NCBI RefSeq assembly: GCF_030505195.1
Contig: NZ_CP129672.1
Span: forward strand, 3,506,501 to 3,570,500
DNA length: 64,000 nt
Source of the DNA: Comamonas testosteroni
GTDB taxonomy: Bacteria; Pseudomonadota; Gammaproteobacteria; Burkholderiales; Burkholderiaceae_C
Direction: 5' to 3'
Part shown: positions 54,594-63,762 of the stretch, one piece after another
How the letters are laid out: each line of letters begins with the position of its first letter
Position numbering within the stretch: position 1 is the first letter of the stretch
Notes under the pieces: model-generated
Seen by the model: the letters and a program-made list of their open reading frames with translations, nothing else
The model's database searches: none
What the model was told of the DNA's origin: nothing
Position numbers and translations under genes: made by a program

Positions 54594-55541
54594 TTGAGTG
54601 GTTTGAACAATTCCGAACTGCATTCCGTGCAGGCCGATCTGGTGGCAGTGCTGGTTGCCGTCACGGGTGGCCAGCCCCGTATCCTGACCACCGGGTCCGG
54701 GCGTGCCTTGCCTGCCGGGCCTTTTACCAGCAACCACCGCTCGCTGCAGGCCAGCCTGCGTGCCTGGGTGGAGAAACAGACCCACCATCCTCTGGGCTTT
54801 GTGGAGCAGCTCTACACCTTTGCAGACCGGGAGCGCTCGCAGCAACTGGGCATGCATGTCATCTCCATCAGCTATCTGGCGCTGACGCAGGAGCTGGACG
54901 AGGTCGGCGCCGCACAGCCGGGCTGGCAGGACTGGTATCGCTACTTTCCCTGGGAGGACTGGCGCGACGGTATGCCCGGCGTGATCGCCGAGCGCATTGC
55001 GCCGGCGCTGCATGCCTGGAGCGAAGCTGCTTCAGATAGTGTCGCTAGAAGCGCACGTTGGCAAAGAGCCTCAATGACTTTTGGCCTGGATGAGCACGAA
55101 TGGAACGAGGAGTTGGTTCTGCAGCGCTACGAGCTGCTGTTCGAGGCAGGTGTGGTGCCTGAAGCCTGGGGTGAGGGCGATGAAGCACGCGCTGCCCAAT
55201 TGCTGCCCGGTGCCGCCATGAGTAATGATCACCGCCGCATTCTTGCGACCGGTATGGCCCGTTTGCGCGCCAAGATCAAATATCGGCCCGTGGTGTTTGA
55301 ACTGATGCCCGAGGAATTCTCGCTGCTGCAGTTGCAACAGACGGTGGAGGCATTGGCGGGGCGCGGCTTGCACAAGCAGAACTTCCGGCGCCTGATAGAG
55401 CAGCAGGCCCTGGTTGAGGAAACCGGCCAGATGACGGCCGTAGGTGCGGGTCGCCCGGCCAAGCTGTTCCGCTTCCGACGCAATGTCATGCTTGAGCGCG
55501 CCATTGCTGGCAACAAGCTGCCGCTGGCAAGAAGTCATTAG
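54594..55541 (+). CDS. nrtR: NrtR-like Nudix transcriptional regulator
   Basis: About 315 residues from a TTG; the first in-frame ATG is too far inside, and GTG at 54627 is an alternative. The N-terminal half is Nudix-like (VQADLVAVLVAVTGGQPRILTTGSG, then GVVEQ-type GFVEQLYTFADRERS), and the C-terminal half is the NrtR winged helix: KIKYRPVVFELMPEEFSLLQLQQTVEALAGRGLHKQNFRRLIEQQALVEETGQ and GRPAKLFRFRR. NrtR repressors bind ADP-ribose derivatives and control NAD synthesis. nadC follows immediately, which agrees. A canonical Nudix box is not evident, so catalysis is doubtful. Confidence 0.82.
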   Translation: MSGLNNSELHSVQADLVAVLVAVTGGQPRILTTGSGRALPAGPFTSNHRSLQASLRAWVEKQTHHPLGFVEQLYTFADRERSQQLGMHVISISYLALTQELDEVGAAQPGWQDWYRYFPWEDWRDGMPGVIAERIAPALHAWSEAASDSVARSARWQRASMTFGLDEHEWNEELVLQRYELLFEAGVVPEAWGEGDEARAAQLLPGAAMSNDHRRILATGMARLRAKIKYRPVVFELMPEEFSLLQLQQTVEALAGRGLHKQNFRRLIEQQALVEETGQMTAVGAGRPAKLFRFRRNVMLERAIAGNKLPLARSH

Positions 55542-55592
55542 CCCCTGAGCCAGTCTTCGGATGGAGGACTGTTTTCACTGCGGGAGTGGCTT

Positions 55593-55624
55593 GACTTAGA
55601 TAATGCTCAGACTTAGCATAAGTC
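55593..55624. promoter_or_regulatory. Candidate NrtR operator upstream of nadC
   Basis: The outer ends GACTTA and TAAGTC, and inside them ATGCT and AGCAT, form nested inverted repeats over 32 bp in the nrtR-nadC spacer. A palindrome at that spot fits repressor binding; I cannot match it confidently to a published NrtR consensus. Confidence 0.4.
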
Positions 55625-55691
55625 GGTTTGCGTAAGGCCTGAAAGCGATCTGGAAGTCTTTGCGTTTTTTATTGAACTACAAATACTCAAA

Positions 55692-56561
55692 ATGAGCATT
55701 AATAAAACTGCAGCCTTGCCCGTTCCCGCCCTGCCCGATGTAATGCTGGAGCCGCTGGTACGCATGGCCTTGCTGGAAGATCTGGGACGCGCCGCAGACT
55801 TGACCACCGACACCATTGTTCCTGCCGATGCGGTAGGCGAGTTGCGCCTGGTGGCCAGGCAGGATGGCATCTTGGCCGGACTTGATCTGGCACGTCTGGC
55901 CTTTGTGCTGATGGATGCTCGCATGGCATTTGACGTCCGCTGCGCAGACGGCACGCTGCTGCAGCCAGGCATGGAGATCGCACGCATTCGTGGCAAAAGC
56001 CGAGCCATTCTCACGGCCGAGCGTACGGCGCTCAACTATCTCTGTCATCTCAGCGGCGTGGCCAGCTCCACGCATTCGATTGCCGAGGCCATCAAGCCCT
56101 TTGGCACCCGAGTGACCTGCACGCGCAAGACCATGCCGGGCCTGCGAGCCTTGCAGAAGTACGCCGTGCGTGTCGGTGGTGGCAGCAACCACCGTTTTGG
56201 CCTGGACGACGCCGTACTCATCAAGGACAACCACATTGCACTGGCCGGCGATGTCGCCACGGCTGTGGGGCGTGCTCGTGCCGGCGTGGGTCATATGGTC
56301 AAGATCGAGCTGGAAGTGGATACGCTGGCCCAGTTGGATGTGGCACTGCAACTGGGCGTGGATGTGGTGCTGCTGGACAATATGGGTCTGGATGATCTGC
56401 GCACTGCGGTCGGCATGTGCAAGGGCCGGGCCATCACCGAAGCCTCGGGGCGCATTACCCCCGAAACCGCACCTGCCGTGGCTGCCACGGGCGTGGACCA
56501 GATCGCCGTGGGCTGGCTCACGCACAGCGCGCGCGTTCTCGATATAGGTCTGGACGCTTGA
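55692..56561 (+). CDS. nadC: Nicotinate-nucleotide pyrophosphorylase (carboxylating)
   Basis: The 289-residue quinolinate phosphoribosyltransferase converts quinolinate and PRPP to nicotinate mononucleotide in de novo NAD synthesis. Typical blocks are ILTAERTALNYLCHLSGVAS, TCTRKTMPGLRALQKYAVRVGGGSNHRFGLDDAVLIKDNHI (active-site Arg/Lys/His), KIELEVDTLAQLD and DVVLLDNMG. It lies after an NrtR-like regulator with a palindrome between them. The start codon ATG is preceded by an A+T-rich, weak ribosome site. Confidence 0.95.
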   Translation: MSINKTAALPVPALPDVMLEPLVRMALLEDLGRAADLTTDTIVPADAVGELRLVARQDGILAGLDLARLAFVLMDARMAFDVRCADGTLLQPGMEIARIRGKSRAILTAERTALNYLCHLSGVASSTHSIAEAIKPFGTRVTCTRKTMPGLRALQKYAVRVGGGSNHRFGLDDAVLIKDNHIALAGDVATAVGRARAGVGHMVKIELEVDTLAQLDVALQLGVDVVLLDNMGLDDLRTAVGMCKGRAITEASGRITPETAPAVAATGVDQIAVGWLTHSARVLDIGLDA

Positions 56562-56570
56562 TGGCCTGCC

Positions 56571-56655
56571 CCCCGAGCGGCTTTGGCGCTTGCCTCCATG
56601 GCAGGAGGCAAGCTTCGCTTCGCAGCGGCGCTTGCTTGCGCTCCCTTGTTTTAGG
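56571..56655 (+). repeat. GC-rich intergenic repeat, shorter relative (after nadC)
   Basis: The start CCCCCCGAGCGGCTTTG matches the left end of the repeat at 13653, but after that the sequence differs (it has its own inverted repeat GCTTGCCTCC / GGAGGCAAGC). I list it as a possible diverged member, not a confident copy. Confidence 0.4.
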
Positions 56656-56663
56656 GGGCATTG

Positions 56664-57662
56664 ATGAAGGCCGTGCTTAAGGAGCGCCGCAGCTGGGCGG
56701 TACTGGTTGCTGCAGCGCTGGCGGTGACGGCGGCGGGGATCTGGCATGCCCGCGCGGGCACGGCCGCAGTCCGTTTTGAAAAGCCCATCACCATCGTTGT
56801 GACCTTTCCGCCAGGCGGCGGCACGGACCTGTTGGCGCGTCGCCTGGGCGCGGCCATGCAGCAGCGCCTGGGCCAGTCCGTAGTGGTGGAGAACCGGCCC
56901 GGCGCCAGCGGCAATATCGGCGCGCGCGCCGTGGCCGAGGCCGCCCCCGACGGCGCCACGCTGCTGATGGTCAACAGCTCGTTTGCCATCAACCCCGGTG
57001 TCTACCGACATCTGGACTTCGATCCGCGCCGGGACTTCAAGGCCGTGTTCAATGCCGGCAGCATCGCCTCGGTGCTGGTCGTGCCCAGCCAAAGCAGCGT
57101 GCGCAATCTGCACGATGCGCTGGCCGGCGCGACCGCCGGCCAGCCCTTGCCTTTTGCCTCCTGCGGCAACGGAACGCCCCAGCATATGGCGGGTGAGATG
57201 CTGGCCCAGGCCGCCCATGCAAGCCTCCAGCATGTGCCCTACAAGGGTTGCGGCCCGGCCATCACTGCGGTGGCTGCTGCCCAGCTACCTATGGCTGTGG
57301 TCACGGCCAGCAGCGCTGCGCCCCTGATAGCTGCAGGCCGCGTGCGCGCCATCGCCGTCACGGCACCGGCCCGCGTCGCATCCCTGCCCGATATCCCCAC
57401 GGTGGCCGAGCAGGGTCTGGCCGGTTTTGCCGTCGAGCAGTGGCATGGCCTGCTGGCGCCGGCCGCCACGCCGCAGCCCGTGATCGCCCGTCTGCACCAG
57501 GTGCTGACGCAGATCCTGGCCGAGCCCGAGATGCAGCGGGCGCTGCGCGAGCAGGGCTATACGCCGGCCGGGGAGTCTGCCGCCCAGTTCGGCAAGCTCA
57601 TCGCAGCCGACATAGCGCGCTATGCGGCCGTGACCGCGCAGCTCGGGCTCACGGTCGATTGA
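56664..57662 (+). CDS. Bug-family periplasmic solute receptor
   Basis: The 332-residue exported protein has a signal (WAVLVAAALAVTAAGIWHARA) and a Bug mature domain: KPITIVVTFPPGGGTDLLARRLG, VVVENRPGASGNIGARAV and HVPYKGCGPAITAVAA. Ligand unknown; carboxylates are usual. No transporter membrane genes lie nearby. A TTG at 56661 in the same frame is less likely than the ATG at 56664. It faces away from the RND operon and lies 102 bp after nadC. Confidence 0.9.
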   Translation: MKAVLKERRSWAVLVAAALAVTAAGIWHARAGTAAVRFEKPITIVVTFPPGGGTDLLARRLGAAMQQRLGQSVVVENRPGASGNIGARAVAEAAPDGATLLMVNSSFAINPGVYRHLDFDPRRDFKAVFNAGSIASVLVVPSQSSVRNLHDALAGATAGQPLPFASCGNGTPQHMAGEMLAQAAHASLQHVPYKGCGPAITAVAAAQLPMAVVTASSAAPLIAAGRVRAIAVTAPARVASLPDIPTVAEQGLAGFAVEQWHGLLAPAATPQPVIARLHQVLTQILAEPEMQRALREQGYTPAGESAAQFGKLIAADIARYAAVTAQLGLTVD

Positions 57663-57703
57663 GTGCAGGCCGGCGGCCGACGCCAGACGCAATGTACGTG
57701 ACG

Positions 57704-57731
57704 GGCCACCTGCAAAGGTGGCCTGTTCTGT
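57704..57731 (+). terminator. Weak terminator after the third Bug gene
   Basis: A 7-base perfect stem with TGCAAA loop is followed only by TGTTCTGTTT, so termination may be partial or Rho-assisted. Confidence 0.45.
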
Positions 57732-57751
57732 TTCAGGCATATGACGAGTTC

Positions 57752-57769
57752 GCTATACGAAGGTATAGC
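57752..57769. repeat. Perfect inverted repeat, possible operator of the efflux operon
   Basis: GCTATAC and GTATAGC flank GAAG, 317 bp before the adaptor gene. The A+T-rich palindrome could be a regulator site; the distance is large and no regulator gene for it is in the window. Confidence 0.35.
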
Positions 57770-58085
57770 TGGGATCAACCAAAAGCCAAGCCTCTCTTCC
57801 CAAGGCAGGCTCGCTTTGCCGACTGGCGGGTTTGATAATCAAAGGCAGTGATCAGGGCAACAGACCCTGGCGCCACGGCGGCATGCTTTGCCGCCCATCG
57901 CATGGAGGAGTTCCCCTTGGATGACCATTCCTTGACGGCGTCATGGCGTGCGGCTTCCCCATGCTCTCCCGCTTCTCTGTCTTGCTGCAAAGCGGCTTCT
58001 GCATTCAAGAAGTTGCGAGAGCGAGACAGGATCAATCCCGGGCCGGGACCTGCCCTGGCCCTATCGATGCCACTGTTTGCTGCTT

Positions 58086-59231
58086 ATGAAACCAGTCCTG
58101 AACTCCTGCAGTCCCGTGGGGCCTGCCTGCCTGCTGTTGTGTCTGGCGCTCGCTGCCTGCAACGGCGACAAACAGACGCCGGCCGCCGCTGCCGATAGCC
58201 GGACTGCGCTGTACCGCGAAGGCAATCTGGTCGTGGTGCCGCCGCAATCTCCGGTGCTGGTGCAGCTGAAGCTCGCCCAGGTCACCCAGGAGCAGGTCCA
58301 GACCCTGATCTCGGCGCCGGCCAATATCGAGGCCGAGCCTGAAAAGATGGTCAAGATCACGCCTCCGGTCGCGGGCCGGCTGGTGCGTCTGCACCGGCAG
58401 CTGGGCGACCCGGTCAAGGCCGGCGAGGCCTTGATCACCATGGACTCCTCCGATATCTCGGGCGCCCGGGCCGACAATGCCAAGGCCCAGTCCGCGCTGC
58501 TGCTGGCGCGCCAGGAGTTCGACCGCCAGAAGCTGCTGTTCGATGCCGAGATCGCGGCGCGCAAGGACTATGAGACCGCGCAGCAATCCCTGGCCGCAGC
58601 CAGCGCCGATGCGCGCGCGGCGACCGATCGCCTGGCCCAGCTGGGCGCCGATGTGCAGGCCAGCTCGCGCGGCAGCTATGTGATCAAGTCGCCGATCAGC
58701 GGGCGCGTGGTGGAGATGGCGGGCTCGCAGGGCGGCTACTGGAATGATGTGAATGCCTCGGTGATGACCGTGGCCGACCTCAGCAAGGTCTGGCTCAGCG
58801 CCAGCGTGCCCGAGCGCGACCTCGCTCATGTGGATGTGGGCCAGGAGGCGCATATCGCGCTGACCGCCTATCCCGATCTCAAGCTCGAAGGCCGTGTGCA
58901 ATACGTGGGCGAGATCGTCGACACCGCCACGCGCAGCGTGAAGGTGCGCGTGGCGGTGGACAACCGCGAAGGGCGGCTGCGCCCCGGCATGTTTGCGCGC
59001 GTGAGCTTCGACGGCCCGGGCCGCGACGCCCTCATGGTGCCGACCACGGCGCTGCTCCAGGGCAATGTGAGCGCGCGGGTGTTCGTGGACAAGGGCCGAA
59101 CGGACAAGGGCGCGCGCTTTGAGCCGCGCGACGTGCAGGTCGGCGTGCAGCAGGACGGCAAGGTGGAGATCCGCTCTGGTCTCGCTGCCGGCGAGCGCAT
59201 CGTCATCAACGGTGGAGTGCTGCTGCAATGA
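58086..59231 (+). CDS. RND efflux periplasmic adaptor (CzcB-like lipoprotein)
   Basis: The 381-residue membrane-fusion protein has a lipoprotein signal (CLLLCLALAACNGD, lipobox LAAC). Barrel-sandwich halves VKITPPVAGRLVRLHRQLGDPVKAGEALI and SYVIKSPISGRVVEMAG flank a coiled-coil hairpin (about 150-205), followed by a beta-barrel domain (VWLSASVPERDLAHVDVGQEA). It links the inner-membrane pump to the outer-membrane factor and may pass metal to the pump. The ATG at 58086 is the last before the lipobox. Its stop overlaps the pump start by 4 bases. Confidence 0.9.
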   Translation: MKPVLNSCSPVGPACLLLCLALAACNGDKQTPAAAADSRTALYREGNLVVVPPQSPVLVQLKLAQVTQEQVQTLISAPANIEAEPEKMVKITPPVAGRLVRLHRQLGDPVKAGEALITMDSSDISGARADNAKAQSALLLARQEFDRQKLLFDAEIAARKDYETAQQSLAAASADARAATDRLAQLGADVQASSRGSYVIKSPISGRVVEMAGSQGGYWNDVNASVMTVADLSKVWLSASVPERDLAHVDVGQEAHIALTAYPDLKLEGRVQYVGEIVDTATRSVKVRVAVDNREGRLRPGMFARVSFDGPGRDALMVPTTALLQGNVSARVFVDKGRTDKGARFEPRDVQVGVQQDGKVEIRSGLAAGERIVINGGVLLQ

Positions 59232-62200
59232 TCGAGCGCATCGTCAATCTCAGCTTCGCGCGCCGGGGCGTGGTGTGGCTGATCTTCATCTTCGCGGCCC
59301 TGTATGGCGGGTTCAGCTGGAAGCAGCTGCCGCTGGAAGCCTATCCCGACATCGCCGATGTGACCTCGCAGATCGTCACCCAGGTGCCGGGCCTGGCGGC
59401 CGAGGAAATCGAGCAGCAGATCACGATTCCGCTGGAGCGTGCGCTGCTGGCCACGCCGGCCATGCATGTGCTGCGTTCGCGCAGCCTGTTCGGCCTGTCG
59501 CTGATCACCGTGGTGTTCGAGGACGGGGTCGACGGCTACTGGGCGCGCCAGCGCCTCAAGGAGCGCATGGACGAGGTCGATCTGCCCTATGGCGCGCGCG
59601 CCGCGCTCGACCCCTACAGCTCGCCCACGGGTGAGGTCTACCGCTATACCTTGGAGAGTCCCACGCACAGCCTGCGCGAGCTGTCCGAGCTGCAGCAGTG
59701 GGTGGTGATCCCGCGGCTCAAGAAAGCCCAGTCCGTGGTGGACGTGACGAACTTCGGCGGCCTGACCACGCAGTTCATGCTCGAGCTCGACCCCGCGCGC
59801 CTGCTGCAGTACGGGCTGACCCTGTCCCAGGTGATCGATGCCATCAATGCCCACAACGCCAGCGGCGGCGGCAGCGTCATAGACCGGGGCGATGTCTCCT
59901 ATGTGGTGCGCGGCGTGGGCTTGCTGAGATCGCTCGACGACATGGGGAATGTGGTGGTCAAGACCTCGGACAACGGCACGCCGATTCTGGTCAAGGACCT
60001 GGGGCAGCTGACCTATGGCAATGTGGAGCGCCGCGGCATTCTGGGCAAGGACGACAACTCCGACACGCTGGAAGGCATCGTGTTGCTGCTCAAGGACGCC
60101 AATCCCTCCAAGGCGCTGGAGGGCATTCATGCTGCGGTGAAGGAGCTCAACGAGAAGCTGCTGCCGCCCGACGTCAAGGTCGTGCCCTATCTGGACCGCG
60201 CCACGCTGATCGAGCGCACCACGCATACCGTGGGCAAGACACTGGCCGAAGGCATGATCGTCGTGACCCTGGTGCTGCTGCTGTTCCTGGGCAGCCCGCG
60301 CGCGGCGCTGATTGTGGCGCTGACCATTCCCATGGCGCTGCTGCTGGCCTTTGTGTTCATGCATCACGCCAAGATCCCGGCCAATCTGCTGTCGCTGGGA
60401 GCCATCGACTTCGGCATTCTGGTCGACGGCTCCGTGGTCGTGGTCGAGAACATTCTGCGCCGCCGCGAGGCCCAGCGGGACAAGCCCTTGACCCCGCGCG
60501 ATGCCATCTCGGCCACGCTGCAGGTGGCGCGTCCCATCTTCTTCGGCATGTGTGTGATCGCGGCCGCCTATCTGCCGCTGTTCGGCTTCGAGCGCATCGA
60601 GTACAAGCTGTTTTCGCCCATGGCCAGTGCCGTGGGGGCGGCCCTGGTGGGGGCGCTGGCCGTGGCGCTGCTGCTCACGCCGGGCCTGGCCTGGCTGGCC
60701 TTTCGCCGTCCGCGCAAGATCTTCCACAACCCCGTGCTCCACTTCCTGGGCGAGCGCTATGACCGCTTCCTCGGCGCGGCCGTGGGGCAGATGCGCTGGC
60801 TGGTCGGGGCCGTAGCGGCGGCACTGGTGGCGCTGGTGCTGCTGGCCGGCTCCATAGGCCGCGACTTCCTGCCCTATCTGGACGAAGGCTCGATCTGGCT
60901 GCAGGTGCAGATGCCGCCGGGCATCACGCTGGACAAGGCGCGTGACATGGCCGACGAACTGCGCCGGGCCACGCGGGAGTTCCCCGAGGTGTCCTATATC
61001 GTGACCCAGACCGGACGCAACGACGACGGCACCGACTACTGGACGCCCTCGCACATCGAGGCCAGCGTGGGCCTGCATCCCTACGACCAATGGAAGTCGG
61101 GCCTGAACAAGCAGCAGCTGATTGCCAAGATGGCCGAGCGCTTCGAGAAGCTGCCCGGCTATACAGTGGGCTTCATGCAGCCCATGATCGACGGCGTGCA
61201 GGACAAGCTCTCGGGCGCGCACAGCGATCTGACCGTGAAGGTCTACGGCCAGGACCTGAGCGAGGACCGGCGCGTGGCCGACGAGATGGTGGGCATTCTG
61301 TCCAAGGTGCCCGGTGCGGCCGATGTGGCCGTGGACATCGAGCCGCCGCTGCCCAATCTGCGCATAGACCTGGACCGTGCGGCCGCCGCACGCTACGGCA
61401 TCAATGCCGCCGATGTGGCGCAGCTGATTTCCACGGGCGTGGGCGGGGCCTCCATAGGCCAGCTCTACGTGGGTGAACGCAGCTACGACATGACGGTGCG
61501 CTTCGCGCCCGGCACGCGCAGCAACCCCGAGGCCATAGGCGCGTTGCGCCTGGCCGCGACCAACGGCGCCCAGGTGCCGCTGGCCGACGTGGCGCGCATC
61601 AGCACCACGGTGGGCCAGAGCGTGATCGTGCGCGAGGGCGGCGAGCGCCACATTCTGGTCAAGCTCAATGTGCGCGGCCGCGATCTCGCGGGCTTCCTCA
61701 AGGATGCACACGATGCCCTCGATACCCAGCTCCAGTACGACCACCAGAAGACCCATATCGAGTGGGGCGGCCAGTTCGAGAACCTGCAGCGTGCCGAGGC
61801 GCGGCTGCTGGTCATCCTGCCGCTGACGCTGGGCATCATGCTGGTGCTGCTGTTCGGCGAGTTCGGCAATCTGCGCCAGCCGCTCTTGGTGCTGGGCGTG
61901 GTGCCGCTGGCCATGATCGGCGGCTTTGCCGGACTGCACCTGCGCGGCATGACGCTCAATGTATCGAGTGCCGTGGGCTTTATCGCGCTGTTTGGCGTGG
62001 CCGTGCTGTCGGGCGTGCTCATGGTCTCGCAGATCAACCGGCTGCGCCGCGAGGACGGGCTGCAGCTGCGCGAGGCCGTGCTCGAGGGGGCCTCCAGCCG
62101 CATGCGCCCGGTGCTGATGACGGCCACCGTGGCGGCCTTCGGCCTCATGCCGGCCATGCTGGCCACGGGCTTGGGCAGCGATGTGCAGCGGCCCCTGGCC

Positions 62201-62398
62201 ACCGTGGTGGTCTGCGGCCTGGTCAGCGCCACCTTGCTGACGCTGCTGCTGCTGCCCAGTCTCTACTACGTGATCGAGCTGCGTGCCCAGCGCGCGGCAG
62301 AGCGCAAGCGCCGGCGTGCGGCCGAGCGCGGCGAACTCGACGACGAGGATGCCGCTGCCGTGACGACATCGGCCGCCGCAGAGCGCATGGCCCCCTGA
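59228..62398 (+). CDS. Heavy-metal efflux RND pump (CzcA/HME family)
   Basis: The 1056-residue proton-driven pump has 12 transmembrane helices in two blocks around large periplasmic loops. The helix-4 motif is DFGILVDGSVVVVEN, that is DFG-x3-DG-x-V-x2-VEN as in Zn/Co/Cd or Co/Ni exporters, with Ser for the usual Ala; copper/silver CusA has a different motif here. The start of helix 1 is ARRGVVWLIFIFAALYGGF. The last 50 residues are charged and Arg/Glu-rich. Substrate metal is inferred, not shown. It overlaps the adaptor gene (ATGA) and leads to the outer-membrane factor gene. Confidence 0.93.
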   Translation: MIERIVNLSFARRGVVWLIFIFAALYGGFSWKQLPLEAYPDIADVTSQIVTQVPGLAAEEIEQQITIPLERALLATPAMHVLRSRSLFGLSLITVVFEDGVDGYWARQRLKERMDEVDLPYGARAALDPYSSPTGEVYRYTLESPTHSLRELSELQQWVVIPRLKKAQSVVDVTNFGGLTTQFMLELDPARLLQYGLTLSQVIDAINAHNASGGGSVIDRGDVSYVVRGVGLLRSLDDMGNVVVKTSDNGTPILVKDLGQLTYGNVERRGILGKDDNSDTLEGIVLLLKDANPSKALEGIHAAVKELNEKLLPPDVKVVPYLDRATLIERTTHTVGKTLAEGMIVVTLVLLLFLGSPRAALIVALTIPMALLLAFVFMHHAKIPANLLSLGAIDFGILVDGSVVVVENILRRREAQRDKPLTPRDAISATLQVARPIFFGMCVIAAAYLPLFGFERIEYKLFSPMASAVGAALVGALAVALLLTPGLAWLAFRRPRKIFHNPVLHFLGERYDRFLGAAVGQMRWLVGAVAAALVALVLLAGSIGRDFLPYLDEGSIWLQVQMPPGITLDKARDMADELRRATREFPEVSYIVTQTGRNDDGTDYWTPSHIEASVGLHPYDQWKSGLNKQQLIAKMAERFEKLPGYTVGFMQPMIDGVQDKLSGAHSDLTVKVYGQDLSEDRRVADEMVGILSKVPGAADVAVDIEPPLPNLRIDLDRAAAARYGINAADVAQLISTGVGGASIGQLYVGERSYDMTVRFAPGTRSNPEAIGALRLAATNGAQVPLADVARISTTVGQSVIVREGGERHILVKLNVRGRDLAGFLKDAHDALDTQLQYDHQKTHIEWGGQFENLQRAEARLLVILPLTLGIMLVLLFGEFGNLRQPLLVLGVVPLAMIGGFAGLHLRGMTLNVSSAVGFIALFGVAVLSGVLMVSQINRLRREDGLQLREAVLEGASSRMRPVLMTATVAAFGLMPAMLATGLGSDVQRPLATVVVCGLVSATLLTLLLLPSLYYVIELRAQRAAERKRRRAAERGELDDEDAAAVTTSAAAERMAP

Positions 62399-62436
62399 GT
62401 CCGGGCCCACGCGATACCTATCAACTTGGAAGCACC

Positions 62437-63762
62437 ATGCAATCTCCCTTCCTCTCCCTCAAGCGCCTGGCTCTGCTGCTGGCGGCGCTGGGCCTGGGCG
62501 GCGCGGCATTGGCCCAGGCAGCAGCGCAGCCTGCGGCCGCCGGGCTGCGCTTTATCGACTATCTGAACGCCGTCGAGCAGCACAGCCTGGACTTGCAATC
62601 CGAGCAACAGAACGTGGTGTCGGCCCAGGCTGGTATCGGCATCGCGGGCATACGCCCCGATCCCCAGCTCTCGCTGGGGGCCGCGCGCGAACAGGTCAGC
62701 AGCGGCCTGCCGCGCCCGCTGAACCGGACCTACGAGCTCAGCATGGAGCTGGAGACCGGCGGCAAGCGCTCGGCCCGCATCCGTGCCGCACGCAGCCAGG
62801 TGAAGCTGGCCGAGGCCGGCGTCGAGGGCTTCCGCACTCAGCTGTTTTCCGATGCGGCCCAGGACTTCACCCAGGCCTGCCGCGACCGCCAGGCGCTGGA
62901 GCGCAAGGAGCAGACGCTCAAGGCCCTGTCCGATGTGGTCAAGGCCAACGAGGTGCGGCGCAAGGCCGGCGACATCGGCACAGTGGAGTGGCGGCAGTCG
63001 CGCGTGGAGCGCGACCAGTTCCAGGCCGATGTGACCCAGGCGCGCGCCGATGCCCAGACCTCGCGTCTGGCCCTGAGCGTGCCGCTGGGGCGCAAGCTCT
63101 CGGAGGTCTTCGGCTCCGAGGAACTGCAATGCGATTTCCAGCCCTTTGCGAACGACAAGAACATCGAAGCCCTGGTGGTCCAGGCCCTGCAGGTGCGCAG
63201 CGATGTGCGTGTGGCCCAGGCCACGCTGGAGAATGCTCGCGACAACGCCGGTGTGGCCCAGGCCAACCGCTGGGTCAATCCCACGCTGGCCGTGGGCATG
63301 ACCGCCATTGCGGCCACATCCGCGGGTGTGGATGTCCAGGGCAATGCCTTCGACGCGGGCAACCGCTCGCGCATGCTCTCGGTCTCGGTGAGCATGCCCA
63401 TCCCGTTCTCGCGCCTGAACCGCGGCGAGGTGCTGCAGGCCGAGGCCGTCGTGACCCAGGCCATGCTGGGGCTGCAGCAGTCGCAGCACAAGGCCGAGGC
63501 CGGTGTGCGTTCCGCCTACTTCCGCTTCGCGGCGGCGCAGGAGAACGTGGAGCGCTATCGCAGCAATGTGCTGGCCGATGCGCAGCGCGTGCTCGAGAGC
63601 ATTCGCCTGTCCTACCGCCACGGCCAGGCTTCGTTGCTGGAGCTGCTGTCGGCCCAGCGCTCGGCCGATGATGCCTATCTCGGCTATCTGCAGGCCGATG
63701 CCGATCTGGCCAAGGCCACTGTGGACCTGCAACTGAGCATAGGCCAGCGGCCCGCGCTGTGA
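62437..63762 (+). CDS. TolC-family outer-membrane efflux protein (CzcC-like)
   Basis: The 441-residue protein has a signal peptide (LALLLAALGLGGAALAQ) and two OEP domains with paired coiled-coil stretches (about 85-190 and 285-420). It forms the trimeric exit duct for the adjacent RND pump. NxLLELLSAQ-like HGQASLLELLSAQRSADDAYLGYLQA near the end is typical of metal-efflux OMFs. It starts 38 bases after the pump gene and its stop overlaps by one base the start of the next gene. Confidence 0.93.
   Translation: MQSPFLSLKRLALLLAALGLGGAALAQAAAQPAAAGLRFIDYLNAVEQHSLDLQSEQQNVVSAQAGIGIAGIRPDPQLSLGAAREQVSSGLPRPLNRTYELSMELETGGKRSARIRAARSQVKLAEAGVEGFRTQLFSDAAQDFTQACRDRQALERKEQTLKALSDVVKANEVRRKAGDIGTVEWRQSRVERDQFQADVTQARADAQTSRLALSVPLGRKLSEVFGSEELQCDFQPFANDKNIEALVVQALQVRSDVRVAQATLENARDNAGVAQANRWVNPTLAVGMTAIAATSAGVDVQGNAFDAGNRSRMLSVSVSMPIPFSRLNRGEVLQAEAVVTQAMLGLQQSQHKAEAGVRSAYFRFAAAQENVERYRSNVLADAQRVLESIRLSYRHGQASLLELLSAQRSADDAYLGYLQADADLAKATVDLQLSIGQRPAL

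Larger units (their letters stand above)
57663..58085. other. Spacer upstream of the RND efflux operon
   Basis: No gene in these 423 bp. It holds a hairpin GGCCACC/GGTGGCC (57704-57723) as a weak terminator for the Bug gene, then a perfect 7-base inverted repeat (57752-57769), and probably the efflux promoter. Confidence 0.55.

Noticed and set aside
58868..62410. A very long open frame (1180 codons) on the minus strand opposite the RND pump
   Set aside because: It is antisense to a gene with full family similarity; its His/Gln/Gly-rich translation has no domain, and long antisense frames are expected over high-GC genes with strong codon bias.
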